From NCBI RefSeq assembly GCF_011764505.1, contig NZ_AP022839.1, positions 3,571,001 through 3,635,000 of the forward strand: 64,000 nucleotides of DNA. The letters are read 5' to 3'. The translations under genes were made by a program, and so were the position numbers. The stretch comes from Legionella antarctica (GTDB taxonomy: Bacteria; Pseudomonadota; Gammaproteobacteria; Legionellales; Legionellaceae). Below are positions 45,021 through 54,742 of this stretch, in pieces. Position 1 is the first letter of the stretch, and each line of letters begins with the position of its first letter. The notes beneath the pieces were generated by a model, which did not search any database, was not told where the DNA came from, and worked only from the letters and a program-made list of their open reading frames with translations.

Positions 45021-46895
45021 ATGAATCTAGAAAAGTTATATGATGTCATTGTAGTAGGTGGTGGACATGCGGGTACCGAAGCAGCTCTTGCTGCGGCTCG
45101 TATGGGGGTACAAACCCTATTACTCACACATAATATGGACTTGCTCGGTCAAATGTCCTGTAACCCTGCCATTGGCGGAATCGGTAAAGGGCACTTGGTT
45201 AAGGAAATTGATGCTTTGGATGGAGCGATGGCCAAAGCCGCTGATCTGGCAGGGATTCAGTTTCGCATCCTTAATGCCTCAAAAGGCCCTGCCGTACGCG
45301 CAACCCGTGCCCAGGCTGACAGAGTCCTCTATCGTCAAGCCATTAGATCGCAATTACAAGCACAGACAAATCTTGATATTTTTCAACAAGCTGTAGATGA
45401 CCTACACATTGAAAACGGTCGTGTTACTGGTGTCGTAACTCAGATGGGATTTACCCTGAGAGCACGAGCCGTGGTCCTTACTGTTGGTACCTTCCTTGGT
45501 GGTAAAATTCACGTAGGCATGAATCAATTTGCCGGGGGGCGAGCAGGTGATCCCCCCTCCATTGCTCTTGCAAACAGTTTGCGCGATCTGGAATTACCTG
45601 TAGGTCGTTTAAAAACGGGAACTCCTCCACGAATCGATAAACGCAGCCTGGATTTCAGCCAGATGACCGTACAACCAGGAGACACACCCCTACCTGTATT
45701 TTCCTACATGGGTACAGTCACTGATCATCCTCTGCAAGTGCCCTGCCATATTACCCATACAACTGAAGCCACTCATGATATTATCCGTACTAATCTGCAT
45801 CAATCGCCTATGTATGCTGGCGCAATCGAGGGAGTAGGTCCACGTTATTGTCCCTCTATAGAAGATAAAGTAGTTCGATTTGCTGATAAGCTTTCCCACC
45901 AAATCTTCGTAGAGCCTGAGGGCTTAACTACAGAAGAAATTTACCCTAATGGTATATCTACGAGTCTGCCTTTTGATGTGCAAGTACAATTTGTACGCAC
46001 CATCAAGGGTTTTGAAAACGCTCATATAACCAGACCAGGCTATGCCATAGAATACGATTATTTTGACCCACGCGGACTTACCTCCTTTTTACAAACCAAA
46101 ACCATTCTTAATTTATTTTTTGCCGGACAAATAAATGGCACCACAGGATATGAAGAAGCAGCAGCGCAAGGGATCATTGCTGGAATGAACGCAGCATTAC
46201 AAGTTCAAGAAAAACAGTTATGGTCTCCACGTCGCGATGAAGCATACATAGGGGTACTAATTGATGATTTAATTACCTGTGGTACCCAGGAACCATATAG
46301 AATGTTTACTTCTCGCGCTGAATATCGATTGTTATTGCGTGAAGATAACGCCGATCTGCGCTTAACAGCTAAAGGAAGAGAATTAGGCTTGGTAGGTGAC
46401 GCGCGATGGAGTATGTTTTCAACCAAACGTGAGGCGATAGAAGCAACCCAGTCGCTACTGCACAATTCCTGGGTCCGAGTCGGTCACAATGATGCATTTA
46501 AAGATATTCTTGCCAATCCAATGTTGCATGATAATCGGGCTTCAGAATTTTTAAAACGTCCCGAAATTAACTACCAACATTTATTGATGCTTAACGACTT
46601 GAATCTGCCTGATTTACCCCTTGATGTTACCGAGCAGGTAGAAATTCAAACTAAATACGCTGGCTACATAGACCGCCAACAACAAGACATTGAAAAATTG
46701 CAAAAATACGAAAATACCCTGTTGCCTGAAAGCCTGGAGTACTCCCAAGTGACTGGCTTATCCAGCGAAGTGATGCAAAAATTAACTAAAATTAAACCAA
46801 CCACTTTGGCTCAGGCAGGTCGAATTTCAGGAGTAACACCTGCAGCTTTGTCTTTGCTTTTAGTCCATTTAAAAAAAAATCGGCTTAACGCATGA
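45021..46895 (+). CDS. mnmG: tRNA uridine-5-carboxymethylaminomethyl enzyme MnmG
   Basis: 624 residues from the ATG at 45021; an in-frame ATG at 44988 overlaps the -10 element and is excluded. The FAD-binding motif is [52 protein letters not shown] and [12 protein letters not shown] are family signatures, and the C-terminal helical domain binds MnmE and tRNA. With MnmE it modifies U34 of several tRNAs. It is first in the mnmG-rsmG-parA-parB run, as near the origin of many bacteria. Confidence 0.97.
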   Translation: MNLEKLYDVIVVGGGHAGTEAALAAARMGVQTLLLTHNMDLLGQMSCNPAIGGIGKGHLVKEIDALDGAMAKAADLAGIQFRILNASKGPAVRATRAQADRVLYRQAIRSQLQAQTNLDIFQQAVDDLHIENGRVTGVVTQMGFTLRARAVVLTVGTFLGGKIHVGMNQFAGGRAGDPPSIALANSLRDLELPVGRLKTGTPPRIDKRSLDFSQMTVQPGDTPLPVFSYMGTVTDHPLQVPCHITHTTEATHDIIRTNLHQSPMYAGAIEGVGPRYCPSIEDKVVRFADKLSHQIFVEPEGLTTEEIYPNGISTSLPFDVQVQFVRTIKGFENAHITRPGYAIEYDYFDPRGLTSFLQTKTILNLFFAGQINGTTGYEEAAAQGIIAGMNAALQVQEKQLWSPRRDEAYIGVLIDDLITCGTQEPYRMFTSRAEYRLLLREDNADLRLTAKGRELGLVGDARWSMFSTKREAIEATQSLLHNSWVRVGHNDAFKDILANPMLHDNRASEFLKRPEINYQHLLMLNDLNLPDLPLDVTEQVEIQTKYAGYIDRQQQDIEKLQKYENTLLPESLEYSQVTGLSSEVMQKLTKIKPTTLAQAGRISGVTPAALSLLLVHLKKNRLNA

Positions 46896-47518
46896 GTGAT
46901 GAAAGAAACATTAAATTGCTCTTAAGGCAAGGACTGGAACAATTTGAGCTGACCGCGCTTTGTGAACCGCTATTAAACTATTTACTCTTACTCAATAAAT
47001 GGAATGCAGCTTATAATCTCACCGCAGTTCGTCAGCTGGATTCTATGGTCAGTAAACACATCCTGGACAGCCTGGCTATTGTACGATGGCTTAAAGGCAC
47101 TAGAATTCTGGATGTAGGAACAGGGGCTGGATTACCAGGAATTCCTCTGGCTATTGCCAAACCAGACCTTCAGCTTGTCTTATTGGACAGTAATGGAAAA
47201 AAAATTCGCTTCCTTAATGAAGTCAAACGTCAACTTAACTTAAAAAACCTTGAAGTTGTACAATTTCGAGTCGAAAACTACCACCCAGCCCAAGGTTTTG
47301 ATACAGTAATAAGTCGAGCATTTAGCAGTCTTGAACAAATGATTCATTGGACCAAACATCTTATCGTCAAAAATGGAATGTGGTTAGCAATGAAAGGGCG
47401 TTATCCTGATACTGAATTGAATATGATCCATCAACCATGTCGTGTCGAAAGTTATACCGTTGAAGGTGTTGAGGGTGAGCGCTGCTGTGTCCTGATCGAT
47501 AACCCAACTAAGGAATAA
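46892..47518 (+). CDS. rsmG: 16S rRNA (G527-N7) methyltransferase
   Basis: 208 residues. The SAM site is [18 protein letters not shown], preceded by [20 protein letters not shown], and followed by [15 protein letters not shown] and [10 protein letters not shown], all typical of RsmG (GidB). It methylates G527 of 16S rRNA. Its ATG overlaps the mnmG stop as ATGA. Confidence 0.96.
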   Translation: MSDERNIKLLLRQGLEQFELTALCEPLLNYLLLLNKWNAAYNLTAVRQLDSMVSKHILDSLAIVRWLKGTRILDVGTGAGLPGIPLAIAKPDLQLVLLDSNGKKIRFLNEVKRQLNLKNLEVVQFRVENYHPAQGFDTVISRAFSSLEQMIHWTKHLIVKNGMWLAMKGRYPDTELNMIHQPCRVESYTVEGVEGERCCVLIDNPTKE

Positions 47519-47520
47519 TT

Positions 47521-48291
47521 ATGGCGAAAGTCATAGCCATTGCTAATCAAAAAGGGGGCGTGGGCAAAACCACTACTGCCATTAATTTAGCTGCATCCCT
47601 TGCAGCAAATCGTCAACGAGTATTGCTCATTGATTTAGATCCCCAAGGCAATGCAACAATGGGTAGTGGGGTTGATAAAAATCAACTGGTACATACTACC
47701 AACGATGTGTTACTTCGTGATTGCCTTGCTGAACAGGCTTGTCTTTCCACCACCTGCGGCTATGATTTGATCCCCGGAAATAGCGATTTGACTGTTGCCG
47801 AAGTCAGTTTGATGGAACGCAATCATCGCGAAACTTTTTTATATAAGGCGCTGCAGCCATTACAAAATATCTATGATTTTATTCTGGTTGATTGCCCTCC
47901 GGCGTTAAACACTCTGACCATTAACGCTTTTGTTGCTGCTGACTCCGTTTTAATTCCCATGCAGTGTGAGTACTATGCCCTGGAAGGTTTGGCGGCCCTC
48001 TTATCGACCATCGAACAGGTTAAATCCTCAGTGAATCCGCGTTTAACTATTGAAGGGGTTCTACGCACCATGTACGATGCCCGAAACCGGCTGTGTGCGG
48101 ATGTATCCAAACAACTGTTAGAGCATTTCCCGGCAAAAGTATATCGAACAGTGATACCCCGGAATGTCAGACTGGCTGAAGCGCCCAGCCATGGATTACC
48201 GGCTTTGCATTATGATAAAACATCACCAGGTGCCGCCGCTTATATGGTGCTGGCTTCTGAAGTAATCAGTAAACAAACAGTAGCAGGCTAA
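47521..48291 (+). CDS. parA: Chromosome-partitioning ATPase ParA
   Basis: 256 residues. The deviant Walker A is QKGGVGKTTTAINLA, with LIDLDPQGNAT and FILVDCPPALN later; it is the chromosomal Soj type without an N-terminal helix-turn-helix. It works with ParB to segregate origins. It starts two bases after rsmG and ends 12 bases before parB. Confidence 0.96.
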   Translation: MAKVIAIANQKGGVGKTTTAINLAASLAANRQRVLLIDLDPQGNATMGSGVDKNQLVHTTNDVLLRDCLAEQACLSTTCGYDLIPGNSDLTVAEVSLMERNHRETFLYKALQPLQNIYDFILVDCPPALNTLTINAFVAADSVLIPMQCEYYALEGLAALLSTIEQVKSSVNPRLTIEGVLRTMYDARNRLCADVSKQLLEHFPAKVYRTVIPRNVRLAEAPSHGLPALHYDKTSPGAAAYMVLASEVISKQTVAG

Positions 48292-48303
48292 TTAGGGGTA
48301 ATT

Positions 48304-49167
48304 ATGACAGTAAAACGCAGTGGTTTAGGCCGTAATTTATCCGCCTTATTGAGTCAATCTGGCAGTACTTTATTAAATGAAAAACCTCAGACAGATCCTC
48401 TTAATTTAGCTGTTGGTTGTTTGCAGCCAGGCAAATACCAACCGCGTGGTGAAATGGAGGAGGCCCCTTTACATGAGCTTGCCCAATCCATCAAAAAACA
48501 AGGTTTGTTACAGCCTCTTTTAGTAAGGGAGCTAGACAGTGGCCGCTATGAAATCATAGCTGGTGAACGGCGCTGGCGGGCCAGTCAAATGGCAGGTCTT
48601 ACCGAAGTCCCGGTAATTGTAAAACAAGTTGATGATGAAACAGCGATGGCCATGGCCTTGGTTGAAAATTTGCAGCGAGAAGATTTAAATGCCATGGATC
48701 AAGCACGTGCCATGCACCGCCTTACCAGTGAATTTGCGCTGACTCATCAACAGGTTGCTGATCTTCTTTGTAAATCCAGAACCGCTGTAAGCAATTTCTT
48801 ACGCTTGCTTACCTTGGCACCAGCGGTAAAAAAACTTCTGGAGCACGGTGATTTGGATATGGGGCATGCTCGGGCGCTGCTGATGCTCGAAGAGGAGCAA
48901 CAAAGCCAGGTAGCCTTGTTAGTTATAGCCAAGAATCTGTCAGTTCGTGAAACCGAAAAATTAGTAGAACGGGTAAAAGCGGGTAGAATTGAAGAATCGC
49001 CTGATGAGGAACCAACCCCTCTTTATCACGATAAATTAAGTACTTTGGCGCAACAGCTCCAAACTAAAGTAAGATTAAAACCAGGAAAGGCTGGCAAAGG
49101 ATCACTTGTTATTCATTATGATAATACTGATATCTTACAGAAGATTATTGACCAACTAATGAATTAA
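48304..49167 (+). CDS. parB: Chromosome-partitioning protein ParB
   Basis: 287 residues. The N-terminal ParA-interaction motif (GLGRNLSALLSQ) comes first, then the CTPase/ParB domain with LLQPLLVRE, the GERRWRASQMAG box and ENLQREDLN, a helix-turn-helix (THQQVADLLCKSRTAVSNFLRLL) for parS, and a C-terminal dimer domain. No full parS site was found in the window. It is the last gene of its run; no terminator hairpin follows. Confidence 0.95.
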   Translation: MTVKRSGLGRNLSALLSQSGSTLLNEKPQTDPLNLAVGCLQPGKYQPRGEMEEAPLHELAQSIKKQGLLQPLLVRELDSGRYEIIAGERRWRASQMAGLTEVPVIVKQVDDETAMAMALVENLQREDLNAMDQARAMHRLTSEFALTHQQVADLLCKSRTAVSNFLRLLTLAPAVKKLLEHGDLDMGHARALLMLEEEQQSQVALLVIAKNLSVRETEKLVERVKAGRIEESPDEEPTPLYHDKLSTLAQQLQTKVRLKPGKAGKGSLVIHYDNTDILQKIIDQLMN

Positions 49168-49283
49168 TCAGGTCATCCAGGCATCAGCTATAGATCTCTC
49201 CAATACTCGAAATGACGACAAAATCAGCTTGATTGAATCATGGGTTGCATTTAATGTGAATCCAATCGTAAGCACTATGCATG

Positions 49284-49318
49284 TGTACATGTGCACATTA
49301 TGCATGTATAATTGCACA
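49284..49318 (+). promoter_or_regulatory. Promoter overlapped by an operator-like inverted repeat
   Basis: TGTACA (49284-49289) and a perfect TATAAT (49307-49312) are exactly 17 bases apart. An inverted repeat TGTGCACATTAT (49290-49301) / ATAATTGCACA (49308-49318), matching apart from one extra base, covers the spacer and the -10. Such a place suits a repressor. The start codon at 49358 is about 39 bases after the expected transcription start. Confidence 0.5.
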
Positions 49319-49357
49319 CTAAGATCAAATATAAACCATATAAATGAGTTAAACCCA

Positions 49358-49840
49358 ATGAAATATAAAATAAAAGAAGTTCGTTTCACTCATACATTTT
49401 ATCATGCAACAGCAGAAGCTAATGTTGCCTCTATTCTTGAAAGAGGCTTATTAATATCACAGCGTGGAACAAATCCCTTCGGTTTAGATTACGATATCGA
49501 TTATAAAAAAATATATGGTTCAGAAAAGGCGATGCAACACGACAAACCACCATCGATTCATCTTACTGAGGATTTTAAAATTGCAATAGATTATCAACAA
49601 CGAATTCAGCAAAGTCATAATCAACCCGCCCTTATTTTAAAAATCACTACAGATTCCAGAAAGGACATCCTAAAGCCTGATAGTGAAGATGCTAAAGCTT
49701 ATATTTGTCTTAACAATATTGAACGAGAGCGTATATCTGTTTCAGATAACCAAAACTCTTTAGCGAATGACAGTGATGCAAGTGAATACCCCGATGAAGA
49801 AGAAGTTTTGGACAATTGCAGCTCTACTATGAGCTTTTAA
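49358..49840 (+). CDS. Small ADP-ribosyltransferase-like protein, candidate toxin or effector
   Basis: 160 residues from the ATG at 49358, chosen because the promoter lies between it and the longer start at 49229. The pattern FYHATAEANVASILERGLL near the start, then SIHLTEDFKIAIDYQQRI, then ALILKITTD and AYICLNNIERERI follows the order of strands in the ADP-ribosyltransferase superfamily (H in the first strand, Y in the second block). The third catalytic residue, usually Glu, seems to be replaced near AYICLN. The tail is acidic (DSDASEYPDEEEVLDN). No signal peptide. It may act on nucleic acid or NAD, or may be inactive; the family call is by eye. Confidence 0.5.
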   Translation: MKYKIKEVRFTHTFYHATAEANVASILERGLLISQRGTNPFGLDYDIDYKKIYGSEKAMQHDKPPSIHLTEDFKIAIDYQQRIQQSHNQPALILKITTDSRKDILKPDSEDAKAYICLNNIERERISVSDNQNSLANDSDASEYPDEEEVLDNCSSTMSF

Positions 49841-50102
49841 TAGTTAACAATTTTTCTCTTGATCAATTTGTTTTTGCTAGCTTGTTGAATCTTTTAAACC
49901 CGCAGAATTTCACTCAAAAAAGTGTATTTCCTTGCACTTAAATCTTTCTCCTGAAACTAATTAGTCATTCTTGAGCTAGAATTATATAAAGGGATAGATT
50001 AAAACTAATTAGATTCTTCTTTAAATTAGGGATAATTTAACTCTCCAATAGAATAGTGAAATTAAGAGAGCTTATAGTTGTAATTAGATCGCGGAGGTTG
50101 TC
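49841..50102. other. AT-rich gap with no gene seen
   Basis: 262 bases, AT-rich, separating the ART-like gene from the PilZ-like gene. No clear promoter or hairpin was fixed, except that GGAGG precedes the GTG of the next gene. Confidence 0.4.
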
Positions 50103-50375
50103 GTGTTAATTCAACCGGTTCAACCTGTGATGGTAACTATCAAAATTGGTGAGAATAAGTATGAATGCCAAATGATCAGTTTATCTGAAACTGAGTTAGA
50201 ATTAAGCAGCTCTGAATATTTAGAAAAAGAAACCCAGGTATTATTTTTTGCTAAATATTTTCGGGGCAATGCAACCATACGGGAAATTAATTTTGCTCAA
50301 TATTGCTTTACCTACAAAATGGATATAGAGAAGATTCAATTTCAGCCAGGATTAATTATCAATACCCGGCTGTAA
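50103..50375 (+). CDS. Small PilZ-like protein
   Basis: 90 residues, GTG start with a strong GGAGG five bases upstream. All-beta composition with the order of a PilZ barrel: VMVTIKIGENKYECQMISLSE, then a short strand, VLFFAKYFRGNATIREINF and a closing strand near GLIINTRL. The RxxxR and DxSxxG c-di-GMP-binding motifs are not present, so if it is PilZ-like it probably does not bind the nucleotide. It is convergent with the oxidase operon, seven bases before coxC ends. Family tentative. Confidence 0.55.
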   Translation: MLIQPVQPVMVTIKIGENKYECQMISLSETELELSSSEYLEKETQVLFFAKYFRGNATIREINFAQYCFTYKMDIEKIQFQPGLIINTRL

Positions 50376-50382
50376 AAAATAA

Positions 50383-51252
50383 TTATAGCCAATATACAAA
50401 TAGAAATAAGAACAGCCAGACCACATCTACAAAATGCCAGTACCAAGCCACACCTTCAAATGCAAAATGCCGCTCAGGAGTAAAATGACCGCGTTTGCAA
50501 CGAATTAAAATAACGATCAGCATGATTGTACCAAGGGTAACATGCAATCCGTGAAAACCTGTGAGCATAAAAAAAGTCGTACCATAGATGCCTGCCGCAA
50601 GGGTTAGGTTCATATCAATATAAGCTTCATGATACTCATAGGCTTGTAAAGTCAAAAAAAGCACCCCCAAGGCAATAGTTAATGACATACCAACTAATAA
50701 TTGAGTGCGTTTATTTAATTTTAAAGCCCAGTGTGCCCAAGTAATGGTGACCCCTGATGTCAATAAGATCACGGTATTGATCGCAGCTAAGCCCCATGCG
50801 CCCATAGCCTCATGAGCGCCGGCAAAAACCTGATTATTTGGATTATCTAATAAAGGCCACGCCGCTTTAAATTCAGGCCATAAGGTGATGTGAGTCATGG
50901 GATGAATTTCCCCGCCCAATAGGGGTATCGACCAAAATCGGCTGAAAAACAGGGCACCAAAAAAAGCCCCGAAAAAACAAACTTCAGAAAAAATAAACCA
51001 GCACATTCCCCAGCGAAATGATTTATCGACCTGAAGATCATATAGACCTTTACCATTTTCATAAATAACCTGGCCAAACCAGCCAAACATCATGCCGATA
51101 AGAATACATAGACCTAATGTAAAAATATAAGGTCCATACCAGTCATTATGAAGCCAGGAAGCAGCCCCTACTAACGTAGTGGTTAATCCCAATGATCCAA
51201 CCAAAGGCCAATGACTAGGCTTGGGGACATAATAAGTACCTTGCGCTCCCAT
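50383..51252 (-). CDS. ctaE: Cytochrome c oxidase subunit III
   Basis: 289 residues, seven membrane helices. Signatures: YYVPKPSHWPLVGSL at the start, FRWGMCWFIFSEVCFFGAFFGALF (helix III with the conserved acidic site), TGFHGLHVTLGTIML and the C-terminal FEGVAWYWHFVDVVWLFLF. It stabilises subunit I of the aa3-type oxidase. It is last in the operon, 44 bases after ctaG. Confidence 0.96.
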   Translation of the reverse strand: MGAQGTYYVPKPSHWPLVGSLGLTTTLVGAASWLHNDWYGPYIFTLGLCILIGMMFGWFGQVIYENGKGLYDLQVDKSFRWGMCWFIFSEVCFFGAFFGALFFSRFWSIPLLGGEIHPMTHITLWPEFKAAWPLLDNPNNQVFAGAHEAMGAWGLAAINTVILLTSGVTITWAHWALKLNKRTQLLVGMSLTIALGVLFLTLQAYEYHEAYIDMNLTLAAGIYGTTFFMLTGFHGLHVTLGTIMLIVILIRCKRGHFTPERHFAFEGVAWYWHFVDVVWLFLFLFVYWL

Positions 51253-51296
51253 TGTGTTTTAATCTCCTGTGTCAATAATACATTCAGCTCGTTGCT

Positions 51297-51842
51297 TTAA
51301 TTACTTACTCTGCTGCTCACATCAAATAAGGTATAAGACAAGGTTACGGTATTTACGTTTGCTGGCAAAGCCGTATCCAGGTGAAATAATAAAGGCATAT
51401 TCATTGCTTCATGCCCATTTAATGTTTGTTGAGTAAAACAAAAGCACTCGGTTTTTTTTAAATACTTGGCTGCTATTCCTGGTGTCACGCTGGGAATGGC
51501 TTGAACTGTCATGCGATGGTCCGTTTTATTTTCGGCATAAAATGCCAACTTAACGATTTCACCAGGATGTACCTTGATTTTTTTGGTTTTTGGATAAAAA
51601 GCCCAAGGGACGCCACTATTGTTAGTCGCAACAAACTCAACCATAACCTCTCGATCTGCCGCAACAGTAACTTTGCTTGCGTCATACGCAATGGCCTCAG
51701 GATTCGTTTTACCATTAATACCTAAAGTCTTACACAAGCTATTGTAAATGGGAACTAATGCAAAGCCGAAAGCAAACATTCCCAGTACAATCAGTGACAA
51801 TATAAGTAGCAGTTTCTGCTGTTTTTTTTCAATACTCATCAA
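51297..51842 (-). CDS. ctaG: Cytochrome oxidase copper-assembly protein (Cox11/CtaG)
   Basis: 181 residues: one N-terminal membrane helix (KLLLILSLIVLGMFAFGFALVPIY), then a periplasmic immunoglobulin-like domain with the copper-binding CFCFTQQTL (about residue 133-140) and MNMPLLFHLD. It delivers copper to the CuB site of subunit I. It sits between coxA and coxC, nine bases after coxA, a usual place. Confidence 0.96.
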   Translation of the reverse strand: MMSIEKKQQKLLLILSLIVLGMFAFGFALVPIYNSLCKTLGINGKTNPEAIAYDASKVTVAADREVMVEFVATNNSGVPWAFYPKTKKIKVHPGEIVKLAFYAENKTDHRMTVQAIPSVTPGIAAKYLKKTECFCFTQQTLNGHEAMNMPLLFHLDTALPANVNTVTLSYTLFDVSSRVSN

Positions 51843-51851
51843 CTTCCGCCT

Positions 51852-53468
51852 TTAGTCAATAACAGGTGGCGTTGTGAAGGTGTGATAGGGTGGGGGTGAA
51901 GGTAAGGTCCACTCAAGACCATGTGATCCTTCCCAAACCTTATCTGTTACCAAATCTTTGTTTGTTCCTCTTTTTCTTACGGTTGCTATTACATTATATA
52001 AAAACAAGAGCTGCGAAAAGCCAAAGATAAAGGCACCTATCGATATCATCACGTTAAAATTTGTAAATTGTAAGGCATAATCAGGAATTCTTCGTGGCAT
52101 TCCAGCAAGGCCTAAAAAATGCATGGGGAAGAAAGTGATGTTTACGGAGATAACCGATAACCAAAAATGCCATTTGCCCACTGTTTCGCTGTACATATGT
52201 CCAGTCCATTTAGGCAACCAGTAATAGGTCGCTGCCATTAGGGAAAATATAACCCCGGGAACGAGTACATAATGGAAATGGCCAACTACAAAATAACTGT
52301 CTTGATATTGATAATCTGCAGGAACCAGAGCAAGCATCAAACCTGTAAAACCACCAATGGTAAATAAAAACACAAAAGCCACAGCAAATAACATTGGGGT
52401 TTCAAAGGTCATAGCACCTTTAAACATAGTACTTACCCAGTTAAATACTTTAATCCCGGTAGGTACGGCAATCAACATCGTGGTGTACATGAAGAACAAC
52501 TCAGCGCCAAGCGGTACTCCCGTTGTAAACATATGATGCACCCATACAACAAACGACAGGATAGCGATACTAACAGTCGCATAAACCATAAAATGATAAC
52601 CAAATAGCGGTTTGCGGCAAAAAGTAGGAATGATTTCTGAAATAACTCCGAATGCAGGAAGAACTAAAACATACACTTCAGGATGGCCGAAGAACCAGAA
52701 TATATGCTGGAACAATATAGGATCACCGCCCCCAGCTGCATTAAAGAAACTGGTACCAAAATGTCTATCAGCTAACATCATGGTTACTGCACCCGCTAGT
52801 ACCGGCATAATGGCAATCAGTAAAAAAGCAGTGATAAGCCAAGTCCATACGAACATGGGCATTTTCATTAACGTCATGCCAGGGGCTCTTAGATTGAGTA
52901 TGGTCGCAATGATATTAATTGAACCCATAATGGATGAAAGTCCCATCATATGAATAGAAAAAATCATAAAATCAGTGCTGGGTGGAGCATAGGTCGTTGA
53001 CAACGGTGCATACATAGTCCAACCAAAGTTTGGACCTCCACCTGCATGAAACATAGTCGAAAACAACAGGCAAAATGCAAAAGGTAAAATCCAGAAGCTC
53101 CAGTTGTTTAGGCGTGGTAACGCCATATCAGGAGCACCTATCATCATAGGTATCTGCCAATTGGCCATCCCGGTAAATGCAGGCATCACCACGCCAAAGA
53201 GCATCACCAACCCATGCAGGGTAGTCATCTGATTAAAGAAGTTAGGATCGATAAAGCGATGCCCTGGTTGAAATAGCTCAACTCGGATGACTAAAGCCAT
53301 AGCTCCAGCTACGAAGAAACTGATCATTGCTAACCATAAGTAAAGGCTTCCAATGTCTTTATGGTTCGTTGTAAATAGCCAACGCTTTGCAAAGCCCCAA
53401 AAACCTTTACCTTGTTCCGGACCATGATCATCATGGGACTCGTCTGTATGTGATAATGCGTGATTCAT
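51852..53468 (-). CDS. ctaD: Cytochrome c oxidase subunit I
   Basis: 538 residues, twelve membrane helices. The haem-copper signatures are present: TLHGLVMLFGVVMPA (haem a ligand His), WFFGHPEVYVLVLPAFG (CuB His, cross-linked Tyr, and the Glu of the D-channel, so A-type family), VWVHHMFTTG (two CuB His) and VVGHFHYVLVPG (haem a3 and haem a His pair). It is the catalytic subunit that reduces O2 to water and pumps protons. It overlaps coxB by four bases. Confidence 0.97.
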   Translation of the reverse strand: MNHALSHTDESHDDHGPEQGKGFWGFAKRWLFTTNHKDIGSLYLWLAMISFFVAGAMALVIRVELFQPGHRFIDPNFFNQMTTLHGLVMLFGVVMPAFTGMANWQIPMMIGAPDMALPRLNNWSFWILPFAFCLLFSTMFHAGGGPNFGWTMYAPLSTTYAPPSTDFMIFSIHMMGLSSIMGSINIIATILNLRAPGMTLMKMPMFVWTWLITAFLLIAIMPVLAGAVTMMLADRHFGTSFFNAAGGGDPILFQHIFWFFGHPEVYVLVLPAFGVISEIIPTFCRKPLFGYHFMVYATVSIAILSFVVWVHHMFTTGVPLGAELFFMYTTMLIAVPTGIKVFNWVSTMFKGAMTFETPMLFAVAFVFLFTIGGFTGLMLALVPADYQYQDSYFVVGHFHYVLVPGVIFSLMAATYYWLPKWTGHMYSETVGKWHFWLSVISVNITFFPMHFLGLAGMPRRIPDYALQFTNFNVMISIGAFIFGFSQLLFLYNVIATVRKRGTNKDLVTDKVWEGSHGLEWTLPSPPPYHTFTTPPVID

Positions 53469-54670
53469 TGCAAACCTCCAGCTTTAACTTTATTAACCAG
53501 GGTTGGTTGTTGATTCGTACTTTGTCTCAAAGCAGCAACCTCCTCAGGTTGAATCTCATCTTCTGTATCATTGCCCCAGGCATTACGCTCATAAGTCGTA
53601 ATTGCTGCAATTTCCTCATCTGTTAATTGATCTTTATAGGCTTGCATTGCAGATCCGGGGATTCCATTAAGGATTAAATCGATATGACGGGAGATAGGTC
53701 TGCCCACTGCTACAGAACTGCTTCTAAGCGCAGGATACATGGGTGGAAGGCCCATACCATCTGCCTTATGGCAGGCAATGCACAATTGTTCATATTTCTG
53801 TTTACCTAGGCTCATCAAGTCATAACGGGTCAATATTTTTGGGGTGACTGGCAGGCGTTCTGATTGTCCAATTTGTTCATCCGGTTTCGTTTGATGGGCA
53901 ACCCATTGCTCAAACTCATCCTGGCTTACTGCCTCTACCACTATAGGCATAAATCCATGATTAATTCCGCAAAGCTCAGCACATTGGCCTCGATATATAC
54001 CCGGTTTTTCAATGTTTGCCCAAGCTTCATACATGAATCCTGGAATTGCATCACGTTTAATTCCTAATTCCGGAACCCACCAGGAATGAATCACATCGTT
54101 TGAGGTCACCAGAAAACGAATTTTTTTATTAACTGGCAGAACCAAAGGTTTATCTACCTCCAGTAAATACCACGGACCTTTTTCCTGTTTATTTTGAATT
54201 TGAGCATAAGGGGTCGATAGATTGCTAAAAAAACTGATCCCCTCATTCAAATATTGGTATTGCCATCGCCATTGGTGGCCCACTATTTTGATAGTGACTT
54301 CAGATTGGTTGCTATCATCCATACGAATCAATACTCTGGTCGCAGGTACAGCGAGCCCTACCAGGATTAAGAAGGGGATAATAGACCAGACAATTTCCAA
54401 TCTTGGGTTATCGTGAAATGTTGCGGGTTTATATCCTTTGGATTTTCTATGATGCACTAGGGAATAAATCATCACACCAAACACAACAATACCTATAATG
54501 GCACATACCACCATACCGACCATGTGCAGATAGTACATATCCTTACTTAAAGGAGTTACTCCTTTATGCATATTTAACTGCCAGTAATCCGCAGCAGCCA
54601 GCACTGATTGTGTGGCAAACAAAGCACAAAGGATTACCACTAATTTACAGATCTTTAACCTGTTTAACAT
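53465..54670 (-). CDS. ctaC: Cytochrome c oxidase subunit II fused to cytochrome c
   Basis: 401 residues from the ATG at 54668-54670, with GAGGGAT upstream; a TTG at 54691 is in frame but weaker. Signal peptide, two membrane helices, then the CuA domain with NDVIHSWWVPELG and GQCAELCGINHGFMPI (two Cys, Glu, His, Met), and a C-terminal cytochrome c domain with CIACHKADGMGLPPMYPAL (about residue 310) and a distal Met. The fusion defines a caa3-type oxidase. It accepts electrons and passes them by CuA to subunit I. It overlaps coxA by four bases. Confidence 0.95.
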   Translation of the reverse strand: MLNRLKICKLVVILCALFATQSVLAAADYWQLNMHKGVTPLSKDMYYLHMVGMVVCAIIGIVVFGVMIYSLVHHRKSKGYKPATFHDNPRLEIVWSIIPFLILVGLAVPATRVLIRMDDSNQSEVTIKIVGHQWRWQYQYLNEGISFFSNLSTPYAQIQNKQEKGPWYLLEVDKPLVLPVNKKIRFLVTSNDVIHSWWVPELGIKRDAIPGFMYEAWANIEKPGIYRGQCAELCGINHGFMPIVVEAVSQDEFEQWVAHQTKPDEQIGQSERLPVTPKILTRYDLMSLGKQKYEQLCIACHKADGMGLPPMYPALRSSSVAVGRPISRHIDLILNGIPGSAMQAYKDQLTDEEIAAITTYERNAWGNDTEDEIQPEEVAALRQSTNQQPTLVNKVKAGGLQ

Positions 54671-54742
54671 CCCAATCCCTCTTCTCTTCAAGAAGTCAGG
54701 TCAACCTGACTCATGTTTAATCGATTGAATAATTTTATGTTT

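Noticed and set aside
44768..45043. 91-codon frame ahead of mnmG
   Set aside because: It overlaps the mnmG promoter and start, and its composition is not protein-like.
48944..48962. parS-like half site GTTCGTGAAAC inside parB
   Set aside because: Only one half fits the parS palindrome TGTTTCACGTGAAACA; the other half does not match.
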